Shown in pieces: positions 26,502-35,365 of a stretch of DNA of 64,000 nt. The stretch is taken from NCBI RefSeq assembly GCF_003667705.1, contig NZ_CP033019.1:2046001-2110000 (forward strand). The letters run 5' to 3'. The notes under the pieces are model-generated. The model had not been told where the DNA came from and did not search any database. It saw only the letters and a program-made list of their open reading frames with translations. The DNA comes from Janthinobacterium agaricidamnosum. GTDB taxonomy: Bacteria; Pseudomonadota; Gammaproteobacteria; Burkholderiales; Burkholderiaceae_D. Made by a program: the position numbers and the translations under genes. Positions within the stretch are counted from its first letter, which is position 1, and each line of letters starts with the position of its first letter.

Positions 26502-26900
26502 ATGGGATCTTTATTGAAACGCAAACAGTGGCATATGTGGTTCGCCTGCCTGGCGCTACTGCTCAATGCGCTGTCGCCGTCCCTGTCGTATGCGTTTGCC
26601 TCGTTGCACGCGAACGCGAACAATGCCGCCGTCGAAATCTGTTCGGCCAGCGGCGCCGTCTATACGCAGGCGGACCTGGCGCCAGCCGCCAGATCCACCA
26701 CCGATTCCGTGCTGCACCACATCGAACATTGCCCGTTCTGCATGAGCCATGCGGGCAGCGTGGGCTTGCCGCCGTCCTCATCCTCGCCGCTGGCCGTCAT
26801 CACGGGCCACGATCACTATCCGCCATTGTTTTACCAGGCGCCCAAAGCGCCGTTCGCGTGGCTGGCCGCCAGTCCGCGCGGTCCGCCTTCGGCTGCCTGA
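26502..26900 (+). CDS. DUF2946 family protein
   Basis: A 132-residue exported protein with one N-terminal hydrophobic segment (MWFACLALLLNALSPSLSYA) and the DUF2946 signature HIEHCPFCMSHAG, whose His and Cys residues could bind copper. DUF2946 proteins often sit beside copper and cytochrome oxidase genes, as here. It is 24 bases after the AraC-like gene and 62 bases before the sco gene, so an operon is likely. Confidence 0.8.
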   Translation: MGSLLKRKQWHMWFACLALLLNALSPSLSYAFASLHANANNAAVEICSASGAVYTQADLAPAARSTTDSVLHHIEHCPFCMSHAGSVGLPPSSSSPLAVITGHDHYPPLFYQAPKAPFAWLAASPRGPPSAA

Positions 26901-26962
26901 ACGCAGCAGTCATACCTTCCACGTCTTAACCGTCTCCACTACGCCCATCGGGCCAGAATGCC

Positions 26963-27559
26963 ATGAAACGTCGTCTTTTCCTTCTCGCCGGCACGGCGGG
27001 ATTGCTCACGCTTGCCGCTTGCGAACAAGCGCCGAAACCCCATTACAACGGCCTCGACCTGACGGGAGGCGATTACAAGCCCGACTTCAAGTTGAGCGGC
27101 CCCGACGGCAAGGTCTACACCCTGGCCGACTTCAAGGGCAAGTATGTGATGGTCTTCTTTGGCTTCACGCAATGCCCGGACGTGTGCCCGACAGCCCTGT
27201 CGCGCGCGCTGGAAATCCGCCAGAAACTGGGCGCCGATGCCGACAAGCTGCAAGTGCTCTTCATCAGCATCGACCCCGAGCGCGACACGCCCGAGCTGCT
27301 GGGCGAATACATGCGCGCCTTCGACCCCAGTTTCCTGGGCTTGCGCACGGACCCGAAGGACACGGCGCAGACGGCCTTCAACTACAAGGTCTTCTACCGC
27401 CGCGTGCCGAGCGGCAGTTCGTACACGATGGACCACACGGCCATCAGCTACGTGCTCGACACCGAGGGGCGCATGCGCCTGGGCCTGAAGCACCAGTTGA
27501 CGGGCGATGAGTGCGTGCAGGACATCAAGACCCTGATGAAATCGAAATACACCTTGTAA
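26963..27559 (+). CDS. SCO-family copper-delivery lipoprotein
   Basis: Sco proteins are thioredoxin-fold copper chaperones that help assemble the CuA site of cytochrome oxidase. This 198-residue protein begins with a lipobox (LTLAAC, Cys20), so it is a membrane-anchored lipoprotein. The metal-binding cysteines are in FTQCPDVCPTAL and the distal histidine in DHTAISYVLD. It is followed by the PCuAC gene after 20 bases; the two chaperones commonly act in sequence. Confidence 0.93.
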   Translation: MKRRLFLLAGTAGLLTLAACEQAPKPHYNGLDLTGGDYKPDFKLSGPDGKVYTLADFKGKYVMVFFGFTQCPDVCPTALSRALEIRQKLGADADKLQVLFISIDPERDTPELLGEYMRAFDPSFLGLRTDPKDTAQTAFNYKVFYRRVPSGSSYTMDHTAISYVLDTEGRMRLGLKHQLTGDECVQDIKTLMKSKYTL

Positions 27560-27579
27560 CTATCACGAAAGGAATAATC

Positions 27580-28056
27580 ATGACCCATCTGAAAACCCTG
27601 CTGGCCACGGCCCTGACCGTGCTGTCCTTCTCCGCCGCTGCACAGACGTCCGTGCAGATTAGCGACCCGTGGGTGCGCGCCACCGTGCCGCAGCAAAAAG
27701 CCACGGGCGCCTTCATGCAGATCACGGCGCCGAAAGCCATGCGGCTGCTGGAAGTGCGCTCGCCCGTGGCGGGCGTGGCGGAAATCCATGAAATGAGCAT
27801 GACGGACAATATGATGCGCATGCGCCAGGTCAAGGAAATCGCCTTGCCAGCCGGTAAAGCCGTCGAACTGAAGCCGGGCGGCTACCACGTGATGCTGCTG
27901 GACCTGAAAGGGCAGGTGAAGGCGGGCGACAAGATCCCGCTGACCCTGGTCGTCGAAGGCGAGGACAAGCGCCGCGAAACCATCGAAGTCAATGCCGTGG
28001 CCCGTCCGCTGGGCGCCAGCTCGACGTCAACTGCGATGCCGGCGATGAAGCACTAA
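27580..28056 (+). CDS. Periplasmic copper chaperone PCu(A)C
   Basis: PCuAC passes Cu(I) to Sco and to the oxidase CuA site. The 158-residue precursor has a signal peptide ending SAAAQT and the copper motif in order: EIHEMSM, MMRMRQV and GGYHVMLLDLK. AAAGGAA ahead of the ATG at 27580 sets the start. The C-terminal His is in the last residues (AMKH). A terminator follows. Confidence 0.93.
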   Translation: MTHLKTLLATALTVLSFSAAAQTSVQISDPWVRATVPQQKATGAFMQITAPKAMRLLEVRSPVAGVAEIHEMSMTDNMMRMRQVKEIALPAGKAVELKPGGYHVMLLDLKGQVKAGDKIPLTLVVEGEDKRRETIEVNAVARPLGASSTSTAMPAMKH

Positions 28057-28074
28057 GCCTTCCGCTGTCCCTTG

Positions 28075-28100
28075 AAAAGCCCGGTACGCCGGGCTTTTTT
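28075..28100 (+). terminator. Terminator after the copper-chaperone genes
   Basis: AAAAGCCCGG-TACG-CCGGGCTTTTTT is a compact stem with a T run; its A-tract also makes it plausible in reverse. Confidence 0.92.
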
Positions 28101-28115
28101 GCGTCCATCTGAAAG

Positions 28116-28164
28116 TTAAACGGTTGTTTGATATAATTCTGCACAATATTAAACGGCTGTTTAA
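28116..28164 (+). promoter_or_regulatory. Twin operators around the -10 box of the tetR-efflux operon
   Basis: TTAAACGGTTGTTTGA (28116-28131) and TTAAACGGCTGTTTAA (28149-28164) are two copies of a 6-4-6 palindrome, the second perfect, starting 33 bp apart. TATAAT at 28132-28137 lies between them. Binding of the TetR product to both sites would occlude the promoter, so autorepression is strongly suggested. Confidence 0.85.
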
Positions 28165-28178
28165 ATGATGGGAATGGC

Positions 28179-28841
28179 ATGGCGGAAGAGAAAGAAAACG
28201 AACCGGCGCGCGCGCGCATCCTGCAGGCGGCGCTCCAGCTGTTTGCCGACGAAGGCTACAAGCTCGCGTCCGTGCGCAGAATCTGCGAGGCGGCCCACGT
28301 CAACGTGGCGATGGTCAATTATTATTTTCATGGCAAGGAAGAGCTGTATCTGGCCGCCTTCGACCATGCACGCGAACTGGCGCGCGCCTCGGCTGCTGAC
28401 GTGGCCGCCGCCAGCGCGCAGGCGCAGTTACCGTCCGTGGAACAGTTGCGCCTGGCAATCGAAGCGCTCGTCTCCGACATGTTGCGCGCGGGGCCGGCGT
28501 CCTTGTTCAGCCGGCTGGTGGCGCGCGAGCTGATCGAGCCGACTGCCGCCATCCACAAGCTGGCCGAGCGCAATGTGCGCCCGCAGCACGCCCTGTTTAC
28601 GGGCTTGATCCGTGGCGTGGTGGGACCTGTCATGCCGGATGACGTGGTGCAGAAATGCGTGTTCAGCGTGATTGGCCAGGTGGTGTTCTATTCCCGTTCG
28701 CGCATCGTGCATGAACTGGTGGCGCCGGAAATTACCTATGACGAGACTGGCACCGCCAGCATTGCGCAGCATGTCGCCGCGTTCTCGCTGGCGGCCCTCG
28801 ACGGCTTGCGCCGCCAATATGCTGTGCAGGCGGGCGCATGA
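28179..28841 (+). CDS. TetR-family regulator (CerR-type C-terminal domain)
   Basis: The 220-residue protein has a typical TetR N-terminal HTH (ILQAALQLFADEGYKLASVR, then VAMVNYYFHGKEELY) and a C-terminal ligand domain of the CerR/DUF1956 kind (SLFSRLVARELIEPTA, FSVIGQVVFYSRSR). It overlaps the efflux gene by ATGA and is preceded by two copies of a palindrome, so it most likely represses its own operon. The inducer is unknown. Confidence 0.9.
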   Translation: MAEEKENEPARARILQAALQLFADEGYKLASVRRICEAAHVNVAMVNYYFHGKEELYLAAFDHARELARASAADVAAASAQAQLPSVEQLRLAIEALVSDMLRAGPASLFSRLVARELIEPTAAIHKLAERNVRPQHALFTGLIRGVVGPVMPDDVVQKCVFSVIGQVVFYSRSRIVHELVAPEITYDETGTASIAQHVAAFSLAALDGLRRQYAVQAGA

Positions 28842-30046
28842 AGGCGCGCAACCTGACCCTGGTGCTGGCCGGGCTGGCCATGCTGGGCCCGTTCGCCACC
28901 GATACCTTCCTGCCGTCGTTTCCCGCGATCGGCACGCATTTCGACGTCAGCAGCGTGCTGGTGCAGCAGACCCTGAGCGTCTACCTGGCCGCGTATGCCT
29001 TCATGACCCTGTTCTACGGCACCTTGTCCGACTCGTTCGGCCGCCGTCCCGTGATTCTCGCTTCGTTGCTGATCTTTGCCGTCGGCTCCATCGGCGCCGC
29101 CTTCGCCCCCAGCTTTGGCTGGCTGCTGTTCTTCCGCGGCATGCAGGGCGCTTCGGCCGGTGCGGGCAGGGTGATCGGCCAAGCCATCGTGCGCGACAGT
29201 CTAGCCGGCGCGGCCGCGCAAAAGATGCTGGCCAATATCATGATGGTGTTCGGCATCGCGCCCGCCATCGCGCCCATCATCGGCGGCTGGCTGCACGTAG
29301 CCTACGGTTGGCAATCGACGTTCGTGTTTACTTTTTCCGTCACCGTGCTGCTGGCGCTGGCCTGCCTGAAAGGTTTGCCGGAAAGTTTAGCCGTCGAGCA
29401 ACGCCAGCCTTTCCATCCAGGCAACATCGCGCGCAATTACTGGCTGGCCTTGCGTCACCGGGCATTCCTGCTGCGTTCGCTGGCCGTGGCCTTCGCCTTT
29501 GGCGGCTTTGCGCTGTACATCGCCTCGGCCCCGCATTTCATCCTGGAACTGCTGCACCTGCCGGAAACGGCGTTCGGCTGGATGTTCATCCCCATGGTGG
29601 CGGGACTGGTGCTGGGCTCGGCGCTGTCGGGCAAGCTGGCCCATGTGGTGAAAAGCACCGTGCTGGTGCGCTGGGGCTTGCTGGTCATGGCGGCCACGGG
29701 GGCGGTCAATATTGCTTATAACCACTGGTTTTCGGCCAGCATCCCGTTCGCCGTCGTGCCCGTGATGCTGTACGCGTTCGGCATGTCGCTGGCCTTGCCG
29801 GGCATGACCATGTCGACGCTCGATATCTTCCCGCAGATGCGGGGTCTGGCCGCGTCCCTGCAAAACTTCGTGCAAATGCTGGTGTTTGCGCTGGTGTCCG
29901 GTTTTGTCGCACCGTTGCTGTTCGACAGCGCATTCAAACTGGCGCTGGGACAGGCTTCGGCCGTCGTACTGGCCGCCGCATTCTGGTGGCTGGGCAGCCG
30001 GCAAGGGGCGGGGAAGGGCGTGGTAGGGGTTGTCAAAACAATATGA
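28838..30046 (+). CDS. MFS efflux transporter, Bcr/CflA family
   Basis: A 402-residue, 12-helix drug/proton antiporter. The family opening (LGPFATDTFLPSFPAIG, then QTLSVYLAAYAFMTLFYG) and SDSFGRRPV after helix 2 are clear, as is the motif C (GIAPAIAPIIGGWL). It is translationally coupled to the tetR gene by a four-base overlap; the pair is a self-contained resistance or export module. Confidence 0.9.
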   Translation: MKARNLTLVLAGLAMLGPFATDTFLPSFPAIGTHFDVSSVLVQQTLSVYLAAYAFMTLFYGTLSDSFGRRPVILASLLIFAVGSIGAAFAPSFGWLLFFRGMQGASAGAGRVIGQAIVRDSLAGAAAQKMLANIMMVFGIAPAIAPIIGGWLHVAYGWQSTFVFTFSVTVLLALACLKGLPESLAVEQRQPFHPGNIARNYWLALRHRAFLLRSLAVAFAFGGFALYIASAPHFILELLHLPETAFGWMFIPMVAGLVLGSALSGKLAHVVKSTVLVRWGLLVMAATGAVNIAYNHWFSASIPFAVVPVMLYAFGMSLALPGMTMSTLDIFPQMRGLAASLQNFVQMLVFALVSGFVAPLLFDSAFKLALGQASAVVLAAAFWWLGSRQGAGKGVVGVVKTI

Positions 30047-30168
30047 CGAGCCCTGGAAAAGGATGGCATGCATTCTGCTTTGTTACACTGTGACAATCAG
30101 ACCCTCGCTGCGGGCAGCACAGCACGCGCGCGGGTCTAAGCAGTTTTGCAACTTTACCTTTGGCTATC

Positions 30169-31509
30169 ATGCACTTGATTAACTCCAGTTTGAACCACGC
30201 CTTGCGCGTGCCGCTGGCTGCGGAAATCCACTCGCGGCCGTTTTTGCAGCTCGATGCCCCCGAGCTGATCACCCACCTGGCCGTCTACAAGGATGACAGC
30301 GCGGCGCCCGGTGCGTCGAATATGGCGGCGCAACATGCCACGCTGGCGGCCCTGTGCACGCATTTCGGCGTCACGCCGCCCGCTGCCGAAGCCAAGTATT
30401 TCTATTACGACTTTGGCCGCTTCCGCCTGAAATGGGAATGCCACACGGAATTTGCCACGTTTACCTTCGCCGAACATCCGGGCGCCGCCTTGCCACTGGA
30501 GCAGGCGTTCGAACGCATGCCCCTGGAACAGTTGCCACAGCAATGGCTGGTGGGCTTGAAGGGCAAGCTGATGGTGGCCGCCCACGTGGTGCTCGAGCAG
30601 GCAACGGAGCCGGCCGAAATCTTCATGCAAGGCTTGTCGCGCGTGTTCGAGGGCAATACCCTGGCCGGCAGCAAGGTGCTGCAGGGCGGCGAATTGTGGA
30701 CGGATTTCACCATCCAGTCTGACGGCTTCAGCCGTTTCGTCATCCGCGACGCGGGCATGCGCTCGCAGCAGTCGGGCCGCCTGGTGCAGCGCGTGCTGGA
30801 AATCGAAACCTACCGCATGATGGCCTTGTTGGGCTTGCCCTACGCCATGCAGGCGGCGCCATCGTTGAATGCCATCGAGAACGAACTGGCGACCCTGGCC
30901 GCCGCCATGGTCGATACGGACGACGCCCCAGGAGCCGGCGATGAGGGCGTCTCCGAGCAAGCCTTGCTCGACCGCATCACGCGCCTGGCGGCCCGCATAG
31001 AAAAGCTGTCGCTCGACAATAGCTACCGTTTTTCCGCCTCGAAAGCCTATATGGGCCTCGTCAAGGCGCGCATCGACGAGCTGCGCGAAGTGCGCATCGA
31101 GGGCATCCCCACGGTCGAGGAATTCATGGACCGCCGTTTGACGCCCGCCATGAATACGTGTGAAGCGATGTCCAGCCGCCAGGAAGCGATGGCGCAGCGC
31201 ATTGCCAACACGAACGATTTGCTGCGCACGCGCGTGGGCATCGTGCAGGAGTTGCAAAACCGGCAAATCCTGCAATCGATGAACGCCCGCGCGGCGCAGC
31301 AGCTGCGCTTGCAGCAAGCGGTGGAAGGCTTGTCCGTGGCCGCCATTTCGTATTATGTGATCGGCCTGTTCAGCTACACGGGCAAGGCGGCCAAGGTGCT
31401 GGGGCTGCCCGTGAATCCGGAAATCCTCGTCGGCGCCCTGGTACCGTTCGTGGCGGCCGCCGTCTGGCTGGGCTTGCGCCGCATGCATCACAAGCTGCAC
31501 GCGGACTGA
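30169..31509 (+). CDS. DUF3422 family protein
   Basis: A 446-residue protein of the proteobacterial DUF3422 family, recognised from the opening (RVPLAAEIHSRPFLQLDAPE) and the YYDFGRFRLKWECHTEF segment. The middle is a long soluble domain with coiled-coil-like helices (residues 255-385); two hydrophobic helices at the C-terminus (VAAISYYVIGLFSY and LVPFVAAAVWLGL) anchor it in the inner membrane. The function is not known. I use the ATG at 30169; TTG at 30160 is in frame, and neither has a clear ribosome site. Confidence 0.8.
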   Translation: MHLINSSLNHALRVPLAAEIHSRPFLQLDAPELITHLAVYKDDSAAPGASNMAAQHATLAALCTHFGVTPPAAEAKYFYYDFGRFRLKWECHTEFATFTFAEHPGAALPLEQAFERMPLEQLPQQWLVGLKGKLMVAAHVVLEQATEPAEIFMQGLSRVFEGNTLAGSKVLQGGELWTDFTIQSDGFSRFVIRDAGMRSQQSGRLVQRVLEIETYRMMALLGLPYAMQAAPSLNAIENELATLAAAMVDTDDAPGAGDEGVSEQALLDRITRLAARIEKLSLDNSYRFSASKAYMGLVKARIDELREVRIEGIPTVEEFMDRRLTPAMNTCEAMSSRQEAMAQRIANTNDLLRTRVGIVQELQNRQILQSMNARAAQQLRLQQAVEGLSVAAISYYVIGLFSYTGKAAKVLGLPVNPEILVGALVPFVAAAVWLGLRRMHHKLHAD

Positions 31510-31598
31510 CCAGGGCAGGCACTCAGGCGGTGCGTACGCCGCGCGCCGCCAATCTTTGCTATCGTGCTGGCCTCATTGTTTGCTACAAGGAAATCAGC

Positions 31599-33092
31599 GT
31601 GCTTGCCAAGGTTGGAGATATCTACAGTGTGTTTTCGCACAGGCTGCAGCAGTATGTGGCTTGCCAGGTCACGGCCATCGACGATGCCGCGTCCGGCAGC
31701 GCCCCGCTGGCCGCCATTTTGCAGCTGGACTGGACGGGCGACACCTTGCCCGATGCGCACGCCGTGCAGGCGATGCGCCCCCTGGTGTGCGATTACTATT
31801 TCTGGAACAAGCGCCACGACCACAGCTTTGCCAGCGCGACGGTGCCGCGCCACTACAGCCTGGTGGCCAATGTCGCGCCGCTGGTCGAGACGGCAGTGAA
31901 AAGCTACAGCGGCGGCTGGCACGTGGGCGACAGCGTGTACCGCCAGCGCCGCTGGGAGCAGGTCGACCCGGCCCGGCGCCAGCGCTTCAAGGCGGCATCG
32001 AGCGAGGAAGTGATGGTCGGCGGCCAGGCCGTGCGCCAGAAGACGAGCCGCATCGGCGACGATATCCTGCAGGCGCTCGGCGACCTGTCCGAACTGGACC
32101 AGCTGCCTTGCCTGACGACCATCGAGACGCGCCACGGCAGCGCGGCGCTGGCCGCCTACATCAACGGCAACCCCATCATCAACGAAGTGCACTGGCAATC
32201 CTCGACGGAGAGCGAACTCGACTTGCGCAACAGCAATGTCAGCCGTCTCGTCGTGCATGGCGCAGGCTTGCGCTCGCTGCGCCTGAACGAGGGTTTGAGC
32301 ACCCTGATACTGAATGGCGCGCCGTCGTCCGCGCTGCGCATCGACGACCCGCATGCAGGGCGCTTCCTGCGCCTGCAGTGTTCCGGCGCCCTGACGCCAT
32401 TCCACGGCCTCGACCAGCTGGCGCGCCTGTCGCTGAGCGCCATGCCGGCCGTGGATTTCGACATGGTGGCGCAGCGTTTCCCCTTGCTGACGGACCTGAC
32501 CGTGTGGGGCAAGCCGGGGCTGGCGTCAAACGTGGCCAGCATCGCCAGACTGGACCGTTTGCGCTCCTTCACCGCGTATGAACTGTTCGGCTACGGTGCC
32601 GACGACTTCCCCGCGCCGGCGCAGTTGCCGGCCTTGTCCAGCCTGTGCCTGACCAGCCTGCCGGCCGACGCCGCCAAGGCCATCAAGGCCAGTTATAAAA
32701 AGGCGGCGGTGCTGGGTCTGGACCTGTCGGTGACGCGGCCGCGCAAGCCGGAATGGCTGGCGGAAAACCTGGACAATCCGTTCCGCGACTGGGATGGCCG
32801 CGCGCACATTGCGGCGGCGTATGCCAAAAAAGCCGCGCAGGCGTATAAAAAGCTGCTGGCCACGGCGCGCACGCTCGACGGCGCGAACGATGCCGGGACG
32901 GCGCAAGCCGTGGCGCAGGAGATGGTCACCGCCTATGTCGGCGTGTTCAACCAGATCGAGCGGCGTTCCAGCGTCATCGAAACGGTGGAGCGCGATGAAA
33001 TCTATGTGGCGCTGGAGCAGGTGCTGGCGCAAGTGCCGCTGCCGGATGTGGCGGCGCTGTATGCCTTGTTTGACCGCTTGCGCGATTTTTAG
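31599..33092 (+). CDS. Uncharacterised protein with repeat-like middle region
   Basis: This 497-residue protein has a small beta-rich N-terminal domain (VGDIYSVFSHRLQQYVACQV), resembling the Imm26-like fold, and a central region (about residues 190-330) with leucine-rich-repeat-like spacing (LDLRNSNVSRLVVHGAGLRS, then LRLNEGLSTLILNG and LARLSLSAMP). The C-terminal 150 residues are helical. I know of similar proteins only as hypothetical or loosely named gliding-motility proteins. GTG at 31599 with AAGG nine bases ahead is the best start. No signal peptide is present, so it is cytosolic. Confidence 0.6.
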   Translation: MLAKVGDIYSVFSHRLQQYVACQVTAIDDAASGSAPLAAILQLDWTGDTLPDAHAVQAMRPLVCDYYFWNKRHDHSFASATVPRHYSLVANVAPLVETAVKSYSGGWHVGDSVYRQRRWEQVDPARRQRFKAASSEEVMVGGQAVRQKTSRIGDDILQALGDLSELDQLPCLTTIETRHGSAALAAYINGNPIINEVHWQSSTESELDLRNSNVSRLVVHGAGLRSLRLNEGLSTLILNGAPSSALRIDDPHAGRFLRLQCSGALTPFHGLDQLARLSLSAMPAVDFDMVAQRFPLLTDLTVWGKPGLASNVASIARLDRLRSFTAYELFGYGADDFPAPAQLPALSSLCLTSLPADAAKAIKASYKKAAVLGLDLSVTRPRKPEWLAENLDNPFRDWDGRAHIAAAYAKKAAQAYKKLLATARTLDGANDAGTAQAVAQEMVTAYVGVFNQIERRSSVIETVERDEIYVALEQVLAQVPLPDVAALYALFDRLRDF

Positions 33093-33103
33093 TCAGACAT
33101 GCG

Positions 33104-33149
33104 CTAGAAAAAAAGTTCTAGACATAGAGTTCTAGAATGGGTATTCTAG
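33104..33149 (+). promoter_or_regulatory. BlaI-type operator array and promoter of the bla operon
   Basis: Four half-sites of one hexamer occur: CTAGAA (33104-33109), TTCTAG (33116-33121), the palindrome TTCTAGAA (33130-33137) and TTCTAG (33144-33149). A promoter TAGACA (33119-33124), 17-bp spacer, TATTCT (33142-33147) is overlapped by them. The predicted start point falls at or next to the blaI ATG, so the first message may be leaderless. Confidence 0.75.
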
Positions 33150-33153
33150 CGTC

Positions 33154-33546
33154 ATGTTAAAAAATACCTCCACTCCCCATCCCACGGCCGCCGAACTGGA
33201 TCTGCTGCGCATCCTGTGGCGGCGCGGTCCGTCCGACGCGCGCGCCGTGTACGACGCCCTGGCCGAAGAGCGTGCCGACGCCAGTTACGCCACCGTGCTG
33301 CGCCAGTTGCAGCTGATGCATGGCAAGGGCTTGCTGAGCCGCGACGAAAGCCAGCGACCGCAGCTGTATGCGGCCGTCGATGCGCAGGAAAAGCTGCAGA
33401 CGAGTCTGCTCAAGGACTTGATCGGCAAGGTGTTTTCCGGCTCCGGCAAGGCGCTGGTGCTGACGGCGCTGCGCGAGCACGTGAGCGACGCGGAACGCCT
33501 GGAAATTGAAAAAATTCTGCGCAGCAAGGATGGCAAACAGCCATGA
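33154..33546 (+). CDS. blaI: BlaI/MecI/CopY-family repressor
   Basis: The 130-residue winged-helix repressor follows the BlaI/MecI plan: PTAAELDLLRILWRRGPSDA, YATVLRQLQLMHGKGLLSRDE, then a helical dimerisation tail. In the known systems the repressor is cleaved after a BlaR1/MecR1 receptor senses a beta-lactam. Here the next gene is such a receptor (ATGA overlap) and the third gene is a beta-lactamase. The start at 33154 has no Shine-Dalgarno sequence, consistent with a leaderless message. Confidence 0.93.
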   Translation: MLKNTSTPHPTAAELDLLRILWRRGPSDARAVYDALAEERADASYATVLRQLQLMHGKGLLSRDESQRPQLYAAVDAQEKLQTSLLKDLIGKVFSGSGKALVLTALREHVSDAERLEIEKILRSKDGKQP

Positions 33547-35306
33547 ATGTGGACATGCGCTTGGGCATCGAGTTGGGCAAGCTGGTCCCTGCGCTGGGCT
33601 GGGTCTTGCTGTATTTCGTCTGGCAGGGCTTGATCGTCGGTGCCGTGTCCGCCGTCCTGCTCTGGCTGCTGCGTCAGGCCAGCGCGCGCTGGCGCTATGC
33701 CGTCTGCGCGCTGGCGCTGCTGCTGTGCGTTTGTATTCCTTTTGTGCACCTGCTGTCCCTGCTGTCGGGCGCATCGCCGGCCCGGCTGACGGTGGACGCT
33801 CCGCCCGCCTGGCGCGCCGCGCTGCAAGCGTGGATGCCGGCCCTGGTGCTGGCCTGGAGCGCCGGTGTCGCCCTGATGAGTTTGCGCCTGTGCCTGGGCC
33901 TGGCCTGGGTCGGCAAGCTGCGCCGCCAGGCGGTCGCTGCCCCGGCCATCTGGCAGGCGCGCCTCGATGCGCTGGCGCTGCGCATGGGCTTGCACGGCAG
34001 TCGGAAAGTGCCGCTGAAGCTGCATAGAGGACTGGCTAGCCCCGTCACGGTGGGATTCTGGCGCCCCGTCATCCTGCTGCCGGCCGCCTTGCTGAGCGGC
34101 ATGCCCGTCGCCTTGCTCGAAGCGCTGCTGGCGCATGAACTGGCGCACGTGCGGCGCTGGGATTACCTGGTCAACCTGCTGCAAAGCGTGGCCGAGGCGC
34201 TGCTGTTCTTTCACCCCGTCGTCTGGTGGCTGTCGGCGCGCATGCGGGCCGAACGGGAACAGGTGGCCGACGCGCTGGCCGCGCAAGCGCTGCAAGATCC
34301 GCAGCAGCTGGCCACGGCGCTGCATGCCTTGTCCCTGCACGCTGCCGCGCCGCAACATGCCGGCTTGCTGATGTCGGCCCGGGGCGGGGCGCTGCTGACG
34401 CGCATCGAACGGCTGATGACGCCCGGGCTTGACACGGCCGGCTGGAAACTGGCCGTGCCCGCCTTGCTGCTGGCCTGCGCCACCCTGCTGCTGCAGGTGC
34501 AGGGCAAGCCTGCCGTCAACGGGACGATCCTGGCCGATGCCGCCGTCGCCATGCTGGACTTGCCCGTCAGCGCGAAACACATGCTGGTATTTGACGACAG
34601 CACGGGCAAGGTGCTGATGGCGAAAGATGCGGACGCCGTCGTGCCCATCGCCTCGATCACCAAGCTGATGACGGCCATGGTGGTGCTCGATGCGGGCCTG
34701 GCCCCCGACGAACAGTTGCGCATCGTGCGCGCCGATGGCGATGCGTCCTTGCAGCGCCACAGCCTGCTGGCCGAGGGCGTGGCCGTGTCGCGCGGCGCGC
34801 TGTTGCAACTGGCGCTGCTGCCCTCCGAAAACCGCGCCGCCGCCGCGCTGGCGCGCACTTATCCGGGCGGCAGCGCGGCGTTTCAACAGGCCTTGCAAGC
34901 GAAGATCCGCCACCTGGGCTTGACGCGCACATCGCTGACGGACCCCGTCGGCAGTTCGCCCGCGAATACGTCGACGGCCAGCGAGGTGGCGAAGATCGTC
35001 GCGGCGGCCGCGCGCTATCCGGACATCGCCCGCATCACCAGCCACCCGCAGGCCAGCGTGGCCGTCAATGGCAAGGTCCGCACCTTGCACAACACCAACC
35101 CGCTGGTGGGCGGCAAGGGCTGGGACATTTTATTGTCCAAGACGGGCAGCAGCCACGCGGCGGGCAGCTGCCTGACCATGCGCATGCGCAGCGGCGGCAA
35201 GCACGTCACCGTGGTGCTGCTCGATGCCGACGGCGCGCAGCGGCGCTCGCTCGACGCCGGACACATCCGCGACACCCTGGCCGGGAGCCCAGGCCGCATG
35301 CATTGA
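33543..35306 (+). CDS. BlaR1-like M56 receptor with S11 DD-peptidase sensor domain
   Basis: The 587-residue protein has the BlaR1 layout: helices near residues 16-42, 51-74 and 99-120, a cytosolic M56 zinc protease (H198-E199-x-x-H202 in LAHELAHVRRWD, with E239 nearby), a fourth helix near 302-319, and an extracytoplasmic C-terminal domain. In BlaR1/MecR1 that last domain is a class D beta-lactamase/transpeptidase fold; here it is a D-Ala-D-Ala carboxypeptidase-type (S11) domain with S371-x-x-K374, S428-E-N430 and K533-T-G all intact. It could be acylated by beta-lactams and so sense them. Whether it also has peptidase activity is open. Confidence 0.88.
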   Translation: MNVDMRLGIELGKLVPALGWVLLYFVWQGLIVGAVSAVLLWLLRQASARWRYAVCALALLLCVCIPFVHLLSLLSGASPARLTVDAPPAWRAALQAWMPALVLAWSAGVALMSLRLCLGLAWVGKLRRQAVAAPAIWQARLDALALRMGLHGSRKVPLKLHRGLASPVTVGFWRPVILLPAALLSGMPVALLEALLAHELAHVRRWDYLVNLLQSVAEALLFFHPVVWWLSARMRAEREQVADALAAQALQDPQQLATALHALSLHAAAPQHAGLLMSARGGALLTRIERLMTPGLDTAGWKLAVPALLLACATLLLQVQGKPAVNGTILADAAVAMLDLPVSAKHMLVFDDSTGKVLMAKDADAVVPIASITKLMTAMVVLDAGLAPDEQLRIVRADGDASLQRHSLLAEGVAVSRGALLQLALLPSENRAAAALARTYPGGSAAFQQALQAKIRHLGLTRTSLTDPVGSSPANTSTASEVAKIVAAAARYPDIARITSHPQASVAVNGKVRTLHNTNPLVGGKGWDILLSKTGSSHAAGSCLTMRMRSGGKHVTVVLLDADGAQRRSLDAGHIRDTLAGSPGRMH

Positions 35307-35365
35307 TACCCCCCCGGGCGCGCCGCGCGTGCGGCCGCCTTTCTTTTTACACTCTGGAGATGACA

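Noticed and set aside
33543..35306. Receptor as two genes fused by a sequencing error
   Set aside because: The frame is continuous, the fourth helix lies between the domains as in BlaR1, and no start signal precedes the S11 part.
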